Assembly: GCA_020444515.1 (NCBI GenBank)
Contig: JAHLKX010000004.1
Location: 124,001 to 188,000, forward strand
Reading direction: 5' to 3'
DNA: 64,000 nt
Origin: Bacteroidota bacterium
GTDB taxonomy: Bacteria; Bacteroidota; Bacteroidia; Bacteroidales; JAADJA01
The notes under the pieces were generated by a model. The model did no database searches, was not told the DNA's origin, and worked only from the letters and a program-made list of their open reading frames with translations. Shown here in pieces: positions 45,457 to 53,207 of the stretch (the first letter of the stretch is position 1; each line of letters starts with the position of its first letter). A program made the position numbers and the translations under genes.

Positions 45457-46293
45457 ATGAACAATAAGATATGTTTAATAACTGGTTGCAACTCGGGTAT
45501 TGGAAAAGTTACTGCAATAGAACTTGCTAAAAAAGGCTGTGAAATTATTATGTTAGTGCGTGATAGTGAAAAGTCAAGAATAGCATTTGAGGAAATAAAA
45601 AGTGCTTCCGGCGGAAAAGTAATACTAAAATATGTTGACCTTGCATCACTTGATTCTATTAAGAAAATATCGGAAGAAATTAAATCACAGTATGATAGAA
45701 TTGATATTCTTATTAATAATGCAGGATTGTTTAAAAGAAGTCCTGAGACATCGGTTGATTCTTTTGAAATGACATTAGCCGTAAATTACTTTGCAACTTA
45801 TGCCCTTTCTATATTAATGATTCCTTTATTGAAAAACAGTAAAAAAGCGAGGATAATAAATCTAACTTCGGAATTATACAAGCGTGGCAAGGTGAATTTG
45901 GAGAATGATTTTGGAATTGAAAAGTTTAATGGAAATAAAGCTTATGCAAACTCAAAACTTCTTGTTGTTTATTTTACAAAGGAACTTTCAAAACGATTAG
46001 AATCAAAAAATATTAGTGTAAATTGCGTTCATCCAGGAGTTATTGGAACTGATGTTTTTAGGGAGTACCCAAAATGGTTTGCAAAGTTTATGAATATATT
46101 GATTTCTAAACCTACAGAGGGAGCTAAACCATCGATTTATCTTGCAAGCTTTGAAGAATTGGATAATGTAACAGGTAAATACTTCTACAAGACAAAACAA
46201 AAAGATACAGATAAATTAGCCAATGATTTAGATTTGTCGGAAAAGATTTGGATAAAAACAGAAAAATTGACAGGAATAAAATATGCTGAATAA
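45457..46293 (+). CDS. Cassette 3: short-chain dehydrogenase/reductase
   Basis: A 278-residue classical SDR of the retinol-dehydrogenase-like type. It has the cofactor motif TGCNSGIGKVTAIELAKKG, ILINNAGLF, a catalytic Ser in INLTSELY, Tyr and Lys in AYANSKLLVVY, and VHPGVIGTD. R residues after the second strand (MLVRDSEKSR) suggest NADP use. It starts 2 bases after the MarR stop and forms an operon with it. The substrate is unknown. An ABM/MarR/SDR set suggests handling of quinones or aldehydes. Confidence 0.88.
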   Translation: MNNKICLITGCNSGIGKVTAIELAKKGCEIIMLVRDSEKSRIAFEEIKSASGGKVILKYVDLASLDSIKKISEEIKSQYDRIDILINNAGLFKRSPETSVDSFEMTLAVNYFATYALSILMIPLLKNSKKARIINLTSELYKRGKVNLENDFGIEKFNGNKAYANSKLLVVYFTKELSKRLESKNISVNCVHPGVIGTDVFREYPKWFAKFMNILISKPTEGAKPSIYLASFEELDNVTGKYFYKTKQKDTDKLANDLDLSEKIWIKTEKLTGIKYAE

Positions 46294-46301
46294 AGCACTA
46301 A

Positions 46302-46450
46302 AACACAACAAGCGTTCATAAATCATTGCGCGGATAGTGGTATCCCGAAAGCTTTCGGGATTGAACGAAATAACATTTAATCAACGGCTTAGTGGGCTGA
46401 TAAATTTGTGCTTCGAAATGCGCAACGTTTCATGCCGCAATCCGTTGGGA
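46302..46450 (+). other. attC3 site
   Basis: It opens with AACACAAC, the exact reverse complement of GTTGTGTT at 44297-44304 (start of cassette 3), and closes with GTTGGGA (46444-46450). The arms 46312-46331 (GCGTTCATAAATCATTGCGC) and 46420-46438 (GCGCAACGTTTCATGCCGC) pair imperfectly with a one-base bulge. The 88-base loop contains the perfect palindrome TCCCGAAAGCTTTCGGGA. Confidence 0.78.
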
Positions 46451-46472
46451 TTCATAAAAAACAGACAATAAA

Positions 46473-47357
46473 GTGAAAAATAACATTTTCAAAATATTGA
46501 CTATAATCCTTTTCATATTCATCACTTCTTGTGATTCAGGTGACCAGACACTTGACAATCTTTCTTCCAATTACATTACACTCAATGATTCTAAAATTCA
46601 TTACAAAGAATACGGACAAGGCGAAAAAACTTTGATTTTCGTTCATGGCTGGGGGTGCGACCTGAACATTTGGAAGTATCAGTTTGACTACTTCAAAGAT
46701 AAATATCACTTAGTGCTAATTGATTTGCCAGGTTATGGACAAAGTGACAAAGTAGAAAAAGACTACAACATAGATTTATTCGCTCAATCTGTTTTAGAGA
46801 TAATTAGTGATTTTGAAATAAAGAATCCTGTATTGGTTGCTCATAGTATGGGACTACCTGTTGCGAAAGAAGTCATGAAACAATTGAATTCTGAAAATGC
46901 AATGCTGTGCAATATTGATGGAGTATATTTTGATTTCCCGGCAGACAGCATTGAAAATATTCAATACAAAGAAGGCTTGACCGAATTTGCCAATATGTTC
47001 AATGGTGAAAATTACAAGCAGAATGTAGAGCAGTTCTGTAATGGCTTTATCACAGAAACAACCCCAGAAGACGTAAGAAATTATATTCTCTCAACAATGA
47101 CTGAAACACCTCAGAAAATCGGCTATCAGTCAATGAAAAGTTTAATAGACCAAAAATATTGGGATAAGGAAGTATTCAATAACCAGACGATTGCGATTTA
47201 TGCAAGAACTGCTGATTTACCACCCGACAATGAAAACATTTTAAGGAGACAGTTCCCTAATTTGACATACATAGAGATGGATAATGTGAATCATTTTCTT
47301 ATGATGGAAAAACCAAAGGAAGTGAATGATATATTGAAAGGATTTATCGAAAAATAA
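46473..47357 (+). CDS. Cassette 4: alpha/beta-hydrolase lipoprotein
   Basis: A 294-residue protein with a GTG start 28 bases after the core. The N-terminus ends in a lipobox (IFITSCDSG), so it is membrane-anchored. The alpha/beta-hydrolase motifs are IFVHGWGCDLNIWKYQ (oxyanion), LVAHSMGLPVAKE (Ser nucleophile), IAIYARTADLPPD (acid region) and NVNHFLMMEKP (His). It could be an esterase or peptidase; the substrate is unknown. It is AT-rich like its neighbours. Confidence 0.88.
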   Translation: MKNNIFKILTIILFIFITSCDSGDQTLDNLSSNYITLNDSKIHYKEYGQGEKTLIFVHGWGCDLNIWKYQFDYFKDKYHLVLIDLPGYGQSDKVEKDYNIDLFAQSVLEIISDFEIKNPVLVAHSMGLPVAKEVMKQLNSENAMLCNIDGVYFDFPADSIENIQYKEGLTEFANMFNGENYKQNVEQFCNGFITETTPEDVRNYILSTMTETPQKIGYQSMKSLIDQKYWDKEVFNNQTIAIYARTADLPPDNENILRRQFPNLTYIEMDNVNHFLMMEKPKEVNDILKGFIEK

Positions 47358-47365
47358 GTAGGAAC

Positions 47366-47496
47366 GCGCAACAAAGGCTATACTTAATGCGGGTTTTAGT
47401 GCTAAGTTGAAAACAAATGAATACTAACAAACACATTAGCAGGCGGGCAGTGAATTGCTTTCTTATCCCGCATTACGCATAGCCAAACCGTTACCA
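47366..47496 (+). other. attC4 site
   Basis: It opens with GCGCAAC and closes with GTTACCA (47490-47496). The arms GGCTATACTTAATGCGGG (47376-47393) and CCCGCATTACGCATAGCC (47467-47484) pair over 16 of 18 positions. Against the cassette 4 start (GTTGGGA) the opening matches only 5 of 7, the weakest pair among the well-formed sites. Confidence 0.85.
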
Positions 47497-47512
47497 ACAA
47501 GCACAATAAAAT

Positions 47513-47544
47513 TTTGACGAATACGTATTAAATACATATATTTG
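47513..47544 (+). promoter_or_regulatory. Promoter carried in cassette 5 for the toxin-antitoxin pair
   Basis: TTTG (47513-47516), 20 bases, then TATATTTG (47537-47544): a full Bacteroidota consensus promoter. The start would fall near 47550, 19 bases before the ATG at 47569. Confidence 0.78.
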
Positions 47545-47568
47545 CACGTACATAAAATATTTCTTAAA

Positions 47569-47811
47569 ATGGACACTAAACTGACTTTAAAGCTGAACAA
47601 ATCAATTATAGAACGGGCAAAACAATATGCGAATGAACAGAATATCAGCCTTTCTAAAATGATTGAAAACTATCTGCAAGCATTAACAAACAAAAAAGAT
47701 GATGAAAATGAAATTTCACCTTTGGTTGAAAGCTTGACAGGTGTAATTAAAGCATCCTCTGAAGACCTGAAAAAAGACTATTCCAATTTCCTGACAAACA
47801 AATACAAATAA
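47569..47811 (+). CDS. Cassette 5: antitoxin (DUF6364-like)
   Basis: An 80-residue protein starting MDTKLTLKLNKSIIERAKQY. It has a ribbon-helix-helix N-terminus followed by an acidic C-terminal tail (SLTGVIKASSEDLKKDYSNF) of the kind that binds a PIN toxin. The frame runs up to 47542, but the -7 element covers that part. Its stop overlaps the toxin's ATG by one base (TAATG), implying coupled translation. Confidence 0.85.
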   Translation: MDTKLTLKLNKSIIERAKQYANEQNISLSKMIENYLQALTNKKDDENEISPLVESLTGVIKASSEDLKKDYSNFLTNKYK

Positions 47812-48221
47812 TGGATAAAATTCTGGTTGACACAAATATAATTATTGATCTTTTATCAAAACGTGAAGAATTCTATATTGCGGCAAGTAGATTATTTACA
47901 TTATCAGACCATAATAAAGTGAATTTATCAATTACATCACTAACTTTTGCCAACACATATTATATTCTTTCAAAAGAGCTTAAACCGGACAAGGTAAAAG
48001 AGATTTTAAGAAAATTTAAATTGTTAGTACATGTTTTACCACTCAATGAAAAAATAATTGATTTATCCCTGAATTCAGACTTTAGAGATTTTGAAGATGC
48101 TATCCAATATTTCACTGCTGTTGAAAATAATCTTGAAATTATAATCACCCGGAATTTAAAAGATTTTAAATCATCTATAATACCGGTAATGACAGCTGAA
48201 ACTTATTTAAAAATGAAATAG
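47811..48221 (+). CDS. Cassette 5: PIN-domain toxin (VapC-like)
   Basis: A 136-residue PIN nuclease. Conserved acidic residues are Asp7 in LVDTNIIIDLL, Asp96 in RDFEDAIQYF and the final TRNLKDFK. PIN toxins cut tRNA or rRNA when the labile antitoxin is lost. Together with the antitoxin this is a classic integron-cassette addiction module that could stabilise the array. Translation overlaps the antitoxin by one base. Confidence 0.92.
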   Translation: MDKILVDTNIIIDLLSKREEFYIAASRLFTLSDHNKVNLSITSLTFANTYYILSKELKPDKVKEILRKFKLLVHVLPLNEKIIDLSLNSDFRDFEDAIQYFTAVENNLEIIITRNLKDFKSSIIPVMTAETYLKMK

Positions 48222-48231
48222 AAGTGCCAGG

Positions 48232-48362
48232 TGGTAAAAGCACCTATAGCAAATGGCCTATTTACCTTACCCAAAACCAAAATTTGTTAAAATTGAAATG
48301 AGGGAAACTAACATAAAATAGATCCGCAAGCGGCCACGTGCTATAGCCGCGGAACGTTAGAG
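48232..48362 (+). other. attC5 site
   Basis: It opens with TGGTAAA (6 of 7 complementary to GTTACCA, the start of cassette 5) and closes with GTTAGAG (48356-48362). The arms GCACCTATAGCAAATGGCC (48240-48258) and GGCCACGTGCTATAGCCGC (48332-48350) pair over 15 of 19 positions. Confidence 0.8.
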
Positions 48363-48381
48363 TGCATTTAGAATCTACAAA

Positions 48382-48960
48382 ATGAAAGACAAGTACTATC
48401 ATACAAAGGAATCTGTGGAAGAATATATTGAACTGGCAAGAGATGTAGATAGTAGAGGACTTATAGAGAAGTTTAAACAAATCTTACCTCATAATTCGAA
48501 GGTACTTGAAATTGGTTCTGGACCAGGTTCAGATTGGAAGATTCTTAGTACAACATATCGAGTTATTGGATCAGACAACTCGTCATTATTTGTAGATCAT
48601 CTCAGAACAAATAATCCTGGCGGTAAATTCATTGAATTGGATGCAATTACTCTTGATACAAATATTAAGTTTGAGGGCATATATTCAAACAAAGTATTAC
48701 ATCATCTAAAAGACAGTGAATTGGTTGATTCTATAATCAGGCAATATAATCTATTGAGGCCTGGAGGGATTGTTTGCCATTCATTTTGGAAAGGAGAAGG
48801 GACTGAAGACTTTAAGGGCATGTATGTTAATTATCAGACTGAGAAAACCCTTAAAAAAATGTTTGAAGATTACTTTGAGATACTATCTATCGAACAATAT
48901 AAAGAATTTGAAGAATCTGATTCTCTGGTAATAATAGGAAGGAAAAGAAACGCACTCTAA
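48382..48960 (+). CDS. Cassette 6: class I SAM-dependent methyltransferase
   Basis: A 192-residue protein with motif I VLEIGSGPGSDWKIL, motif II region VIGSDNSSLFVDHL, GIYSNKVLHHL (motif IV-like) and LLRPGGIVCHSFWKG. It is a small free-standing methyltransferase with no target-recognition domain, so the substrate is unknown. The stop codon lies inside the R'' box of attC6 (CACTCTAAC), a tight fit typical of cassette genes. Confidence 0.88.
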   Translation: MKDKYYHTKESVEEYIELARDVDSRGLIEKFKQILPHNSKVLEIGSGPGSDWKILSTTYRVIGSDNSSLFVDHLRTNNPGGKFIELDAITLDTNIKFEGIYSNKVLHHLKDSELVDSIIRQYNLLRPGGIVCHSFWKGEGTEDFKGMYVNYQTEKTLKKMFEDYFEILSIEQYKEFEESDSLVIIGRKRNAL

Positions 48961-49080
48961 CATAAGGACATATTTAATGCCGCAGATTCTGCACCTAAAA
49001 AAAAGGTTTTGAAAATAAACTCCAACTTAAATAACCAAAGACAAGAGAAGCGGCACTAAATATATCGCAAACCTTTGATA
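48952..49080 (+). other. attC6 site with altered core
   Basis: It opens with GCACTCTAAC, the exact reverse complement of GTTAGAGTGC that starts cassette 6. The arms GGACATATTTAATGCCGC (48966-48983) and GCGGCACTAAATATATCGC (49050-49068) pair well, with mainly bottom-strand wobbles. Where other sites read AAACCGTT, this one reads AAACCTTT (49069-49076): the conserved G is T. Confidence 0.83.
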
Positions 49081-49102
49081 GCAACTACAAAAACAGGAAA
49101 TC

Positions 49103-50815
49103 ATGTTTAACCAAATTGAAATTATCCTTACTACTCTATGTCTGGTGCTTAGTGCCATATTTCTGACTCTATTTATTGTTCGCATCAGGGGTGTTTACTT
49201 TAGGAAAAATGCTAGAGTTTCTGTGTGGGATAAAAAAGTAAGCCTATTGAACAAGTCAGGCAAATTAATCATGGCAATATCATTGTTTCTGGCGGCTTCT
49301 GGAGTAATTTACTTTATATTCTTTGTTTCAACACATTTGAAATTTATAAGTGTATTTGCCAAAATTACTTTGACTATCACCTTTGGATTATGGACTCTTT
49401 TAGAGGTTTATTTGTGCCTGTCGGTTTCACAAAAACTAATCAGTGGTTCAATATTCAGACGTATCGTATTTTTCTTTGCTGTAATTATATGCATTTTTGG
49501 TGCTGCTTATTTGTTTCCTCCCATCCCCAGGTCACTGCTTTTCCCGGAATTCGATGATGACACCCAACAGCTTAGTTTCCCGCGGACTCCATGTGGGCAT
49601 TGCGCTTCTGATTATTTTAAAGCCTTTAATTCAGGTGACCCAGATCAAATGCAGACATTTATTCAAAAGTACAGATCTGAGTCTTACTTAAAGAGCAGAA
49701 CGATGACAGAACAAATTGAATCGTACAAATTTATGTTTATGATGGGCGGGATATTGACTCCGGTTAGACTGATAGAGATATCTGATTATGAAATCATTGT
49801 TTTTGCCCAAACAAGTAAGGAAGCTAAGTTGGCAAAAACCCGCTTCGAGGTTGACATCCCGGAGCCACATCATCTTCTCGTTTATACCATCACACCCACC
49901 TCTCCTGAAGAAGCACTAAAAATCACGACCATTGATCCTCTTATTATTAAAAATACCATTGATTCTTTGGCAGTGATTTTAAGGGAGAATTATGTCTATC
50001 CTGAAAAAGGGGAAATAATGGCTGATTCATTAAACTATTATTTTTCCTCCGGAAGATATAATGAAATAACCGATGGTTCCGTTTTATCGCTCCGATTGAC
50101 AGAAGATCTTTGGCCACTCTGCCACGACAAGCATCTTAGTGTCACTTATGGTAGGATTTCCGAAGAAGACAGTACATCGATTCCAGAATCAGATAGTTCT
50201 TTCAATTACGGCTTTCGTAGCAGTGAAATTATTGAAAACAACATTGGCTATATTCGATTCGATGAGTTTAATGGTACTGATGAAGCGAAAGCGGTTGCAG
50301 CTAAAGCGTTTGAGACTGTTGCTGACTGTGATGCCTTAATTTTCGATTTACGTTACAACACCGGGGGATCACCCACGCTCGTTCAATTCATCTATTGCTA
50401 TCTTTTCGATAAGCCAACTTTTGTGGGCAGTCGTTACAACCGGATCCTCAATGATACCATTGAATTCTGGACTCAAACGGAAATTCCGGGCAAACCATTT
50501 GATGCCCATATACCCTTGTATATTTTAACAAGTTCAAATACCTTCTCAGCAGCGGAAGAATTGGCCTACTTTTTAAAAGATATGAAACGGGCAATTATTG
50601 TGGGGGAAATTACAGGTGGGGGAGCTCATCCCATAATCCATATTTCAGTCAATGATTATTTTGGAGTAAGAATACCCTATGCCCGTGCAATAAGTCCTGT
50701 GAGTAAGACCGATTGGGAGGGAATTGGTGTCATTCCGGACATTCAAGTTTCCATGGATGATGCATTAGAAGCTGCATCTAAAGATGCCATCAAGAATTTT
50801 AAATTGAAAAATTAG
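49103..50815 (+). CDS. Cassette 7: membrane-anchored S41-family peptidase
   Basis: A 570-residue protein. The first 150 residues hold four membrane segments (such as IEIILTTLCLVLSAIFLTLF and LIMAISLFLAASGVIYFIFF). The C-terminal S41 domain has NIGYIRFDEFNG, LIFDLRYNTGGSP and TSSNTFSAAEELAYF, with the likely nucleophile near residue 482, then GEITGGGAHP. Soluble IRBP-type S41 peptidases share this pattern. The four-helix anchor is not typical of CtpA. It is unusually large for a cassette. It begins 29 bases after the altered core of attC6. Confidence 0.88.
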   Translation: MFNQIEIILTTLCLVLSAIFLTLFIVRIRGVYFRKNARVSVWDKKVSLLNKSGKLIMAISLFLAASGVIYFIFFVSTHLKFISVFAKITLTITFGLWTLLEVYLCLSVSQKLISGSIFRRIVFFFAVIICIFGAAYLFPPIPRSLLFPEFDDDTQQLSFPRTPCGHCASDYFKAFNSGDPDQMQTFIQKYRSESYLKSRTMTEQIESYKFMFMMGGILTPVRLIEISDYEIIVFAQTSKEAKLAKTRFEVDIPEPHHLLVYTITPTSPEEALKITTIDPLIIKNTIDSLAVILRENYVYPEKGEIMADSLNYYFSSGRYNEITDGSVLSLRLTEDLWPLCHDKHLSVTYGRISEEDSTSIPESDSSFNYGFRSSEIIENNIGYIRFDEFNGTDEAKAVAAKAFETVADCDALIFDLRYNTGGSPTLVQFIYCYLFDKPTFVGSRYNRILNDTIEFWTQTEIPGKPFDAHIPLYILTSSNTFSAAEELAYFLKDMKRAIIVGEITGGGAHPIIHISVNDYFGVRIPYARAISPVSKTDWEGIGVIPDIQVSMDDALEAASKDAIKNFKLKN

Positions 50816-50919
50816 CAAATACAGACCAGAAATAAAATGATTAAACATTTAAAATATTTATTATTATTTTTAAAGTTATAAAGAATAATATTAAGGATTC
50901 TAGTGGAAAGAAACTACTG

Positions 50920-51048
50920 CCTACACACAATCATAGCCAATTGGTGCATTAGGGTAATCAAGAAAAAGAAGTGGAAATATTAATAACATACGAATCATAA
51001 AGTACCCTGTAAAAAAAACCAACTGGCCATATTGCGGGAAGGTTGTAA
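50920..51048 (+). other. attC7 site
   Basis: The arms CAATCATAGCCAATTGG (50928-50944) and CCAACTGGCCATATTG (51019-51034) pair fully except for one unpaired C (50932) and two bottom-strand T/G wobbles, exactly the pattern of attC2. It closes with GTTGTAA (51042-51048). The opening (CCTACAC) does not match the start of cassette 7, so this is a partly degenerate site. Confidence 0.7.
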
Positions 51049-51067
51049 TCCATATTAAACAAACTAC

Positions 51068-53017
51068 ATGCTAAGACAATTTATCTTACTCATTCTAATG
51101 TGTCTCTTTACCGGATTGACCAGGGCACAGAATCCCGACTCACTCTACACTATTTGGCAAGACCAGACCCAACAAGACTCAACCAGGGTAAACGCCTTTC
51201 AGGAATACATCTGGAACGGTTATATTTTCTCAAAACCCGATAGTGCGCTTGGCCTGGCCAATGAACTTCAGGAATATGCCGAAAAACAAAATTATCCCAG
51301 GGCACAAGCAGTTGCTGATTATACCAGATCTGCTGTCATGTATCTACGTGGAGATTATGCCAGGGCTCTTGAATTCAATACCAAAAGCATCGAACTTTCT
51401 GAAAGCATTGATGCAAAAAAAATGACAGCCTCCAACCTCAATATGTTTGGGCTAATTTTTGAAAAACAGGGGGTTTATTCAAAAGCGTTGCACTATCATC
51501 AAAGAAGCCTTATGCTATCGGAAGAAATCAATGATAAGCGTGGAGTTGCCTTCAGTTTAAATAACATTGGTGAGATATTAGAAGCACAGGGAAATAGTGT
51601 TAAAGCATTGGATAATTTTGAGCGTAGCCTTACAATCTTAGAGGGCCTTGATATGAAGAGATATGTTGCTGGTGCATTAGCGAATATCGGGACTTGTTAT
51701 ACCAACCTGGGGAATTATTCACTGGCCTTTGATTTTTACCAACGAAGCCTGAACGATTATGAAGAAATTGACGACAAACTTGGGATTATTCAAACCCTTC
51801 ATATGTTTGGGAGAGCTTACTACCAGCAGAAAGACACCATCCAGGCATTGACTTATTTTCAAGAGAGTCTCAAAATGAGTCGGGAAATTGACTATCCGCG
51901 TGGAGCCGTCTTAAGCCTTACCGATATCGGTAGAACCTATTATGATCTTGAAAAATACAGCCAGGCACTTGCGTATTGTCAGGAATCCTACAAACTTTCA
52001 AAAGAGATGGGTGCAATGGAACTTCAAAAAGATGCCTGTGATTGCATCTACTCGAATTATAAAGCGACTGACAATAAAGCGCAGGCATTGGCTTACCTGG
52101 AAGAATTGAACCGACTTGATGATTCGCTTGGAGAAAAGGAGACAGCAAAAATCCTTCAACGCATGGATTTTGAGCGAACAATGCTGGCCGACAGCATTGC
52201 CAAAGCTGAAGAAGCCCGCCTGGTGGAAGAAGCCCATAAGGAGGAAATGCGCAACGAGGAGAAAAACAGAAATATCTCAATGGGTATCGGTTCCTTTTTC
52301 ATTTTGCTTGCCGGAGGGTTTTACAGTCGCTGGCGATATGTGAAAAAATCAAAAGCTAAATTACAAGAAGAGAAAGACCGATCTGATAATCTCCTGCTCA
52401 ACATCCTGCCCGAAGAAGTCGCCCGGGAACTCAAAGAAAAAGGTAAGGCCGAAGCCAGGCATTTTGATAGTGTGAGCATACTTTTTACTGATTTTAAAGG
52501 TTTCACCGAGCAAAGTACCCAACTCAGCGCAGCCGAATTGGTAAATGAACTTAACCAATGTTATGAAGCTTTTGATGGCATTGTGGAAAAGTATAACATC
52601 GAAAAAATTAAAACCATTGGAGATGCCTATATGGCAGCTGGTGGCTTGCCGGTGCAAACCAGTGATTCATTAAAAAATACCGTGTTGGCCACCTTGGAAA
52701 TGCAGGATTTCATTACCCGCCGAAAAGCAGAAAGAGATGCCAAAGGCGAACCGGCCTTTGAAATGCGGGTGGGCATTCACACCGGCCCGGTGGTAGCTGG
52801 TATTGTGGGTGTAAAAAAATTTCAATATGACATCTGGGGCGATACTGTTAATACCGCCAGTCGCATGGAATCTTCAGGAGAAGTTGGGAAGGTGAACATA
52901 AGTGAAACTACTTATGAATTGCTGAAAGAAGATGCCAATTTCGCTTTCGAGCGTCGTGGTATGATCGAGGTAAAAGGAAAAGGCAAGATCGAAATGTATT
53001 TTGTCGCTAAGCAATGA
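51068..53017 (+). CDS. Cassette 8: TPR-linked class III adenylate cyclase
   Basis: A 649-residue protein: signal peptide (residues 1-20), about seven TPR units (such as ASNLNMFGLIFEKQGVYSKA), a coiled coil, a membrane segment near 407 (MGIGSFFILLAGGFYSRW), then a cyclase domain from about 450. Metal ligands are in FTDFKGFTEQS and GDAYMAAGG. Lys in EKIKTIGD and Asp in YDIWGDTVNTASRME are the ATP-selecting pair, so it should make cAMP and not cGMP. The layout matches the TPR hybrid kinase at 30.8 kb with a different output. Confidence 0.92.
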   Translation: MLRQFILLILMCLFTGLTRAQNPDSLYTIWQDQTQQDSTRVNAFQEYIWNGYIFSKPDSALGLANELQEYAEKQNYPRAQAVADYTRSAVMYLRGDYARALEFNTKSIELSESIDAKKMTASNLNMFGLIFEKQGVYSKALHYHQRSLMLSEEINDKRGVAFSLNNIGEILEAQGNSVKALDNFERSLTILEGLDMKRYVAGALANIGTCYTNLGNYSLAFDFYQRSLNDYEEIDDKLGIIQTLHMFGRAYYQQKDTIQALTYFQESLKMSREIDYPRGAVLSLTDIGRTYYDLEKYSQALAYCQESYKLSKEMGAMELQKDACDCIYSNYKATDNKAQALAYLEELNRLDDSLGEKETAKILQRMDFERTMLADSIAKAEEARLVEEAHKEEMRNEEKNRNISMGIGSFFILLAGGFYSRWRYVKKSKAKLQEEKDRSDNLLLNILPEEVARELKEKGKAEARHFDSVSILFTDFKGFTEQSTQLSAAELVNELNQCYEAFDGIVEKYNIEKIKTIGDAYMAAGGLPVQTSDSLKNTVLATLEMQDFITRRKAERDAKGEPAFEMRVGIHTGPVVAGIVGVKKFQYDIWGDTVNTASRMESSGEVGKVNISETTYELLKEDANFAFERRGMIEVKGKGKIEMYFVAKQ

Positions 53018-53034
53018 ATGAAATTAAATACATC

Positions 53035-53167
53035 ATACAACAAGGATGTATACAAAAAATTGCTGTAATAGTCGCAAAATAAAATATTAAAGTCCGGTTG
53101 AACATTATCATCACTTAGAAATGAGGCGTTTCGAGATCGGCAACATTTTATATACTGAACGTTGGCA
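53035..53167 (+). other. attC8 site (last recognised)
   Basis: It opens with ATACAAC, complementary in 6 of 7 bases to GTTGTAA that starts cassette 8, and closes with GTTGGCA (53161-53167). The arms GTATACAAAAAATTGC (53048-53063) and GCAACATTTTATATAC (53140-53155) pair over 13 of 16 positions. No further site was found after the next gene. Confidence 0.7.
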
Positions 53168-53207
53168 TCAATGTAAATAAATCCTGATTAAACATATAGG
53201 GTCACGT

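Larger units (their letters stand above)
40794..53167 (+). mobile_element. Integron-like gene cassette array, eight cassettes
   Basis: Eight attC-like palindromes each end in a GTTRRRY-like core and divide the region into cassettes: 40846-41639, 41640-42618, 44298-46444, 46445-47490, 47491-48356, 48357-49074, 49075-51042 and 51043-53161. The start of a cassette is complementary to the opening of its own attC: 10/10 for cassettes 1, 2 and 6, 8/8 for 3, 6/7 for 5 and 8, 5/7 for 4, and poor for 7. All cargo except one gene reads on the plus strand. Cassettes 1-6 are visibly AT-richer than the flanks. An IS1182-like element interrupts the boundary of cassettes 2 and 3. Confidence 0.88.

Noticed and set aside
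40794..53167. CRISPR or plain tandem-repeat explanation for the regularly spaced palindromes
   Set aside because: The palindromes differ in sequence from each other and share only architecture, and each matches the start of its own cassette, which repeats would not do.
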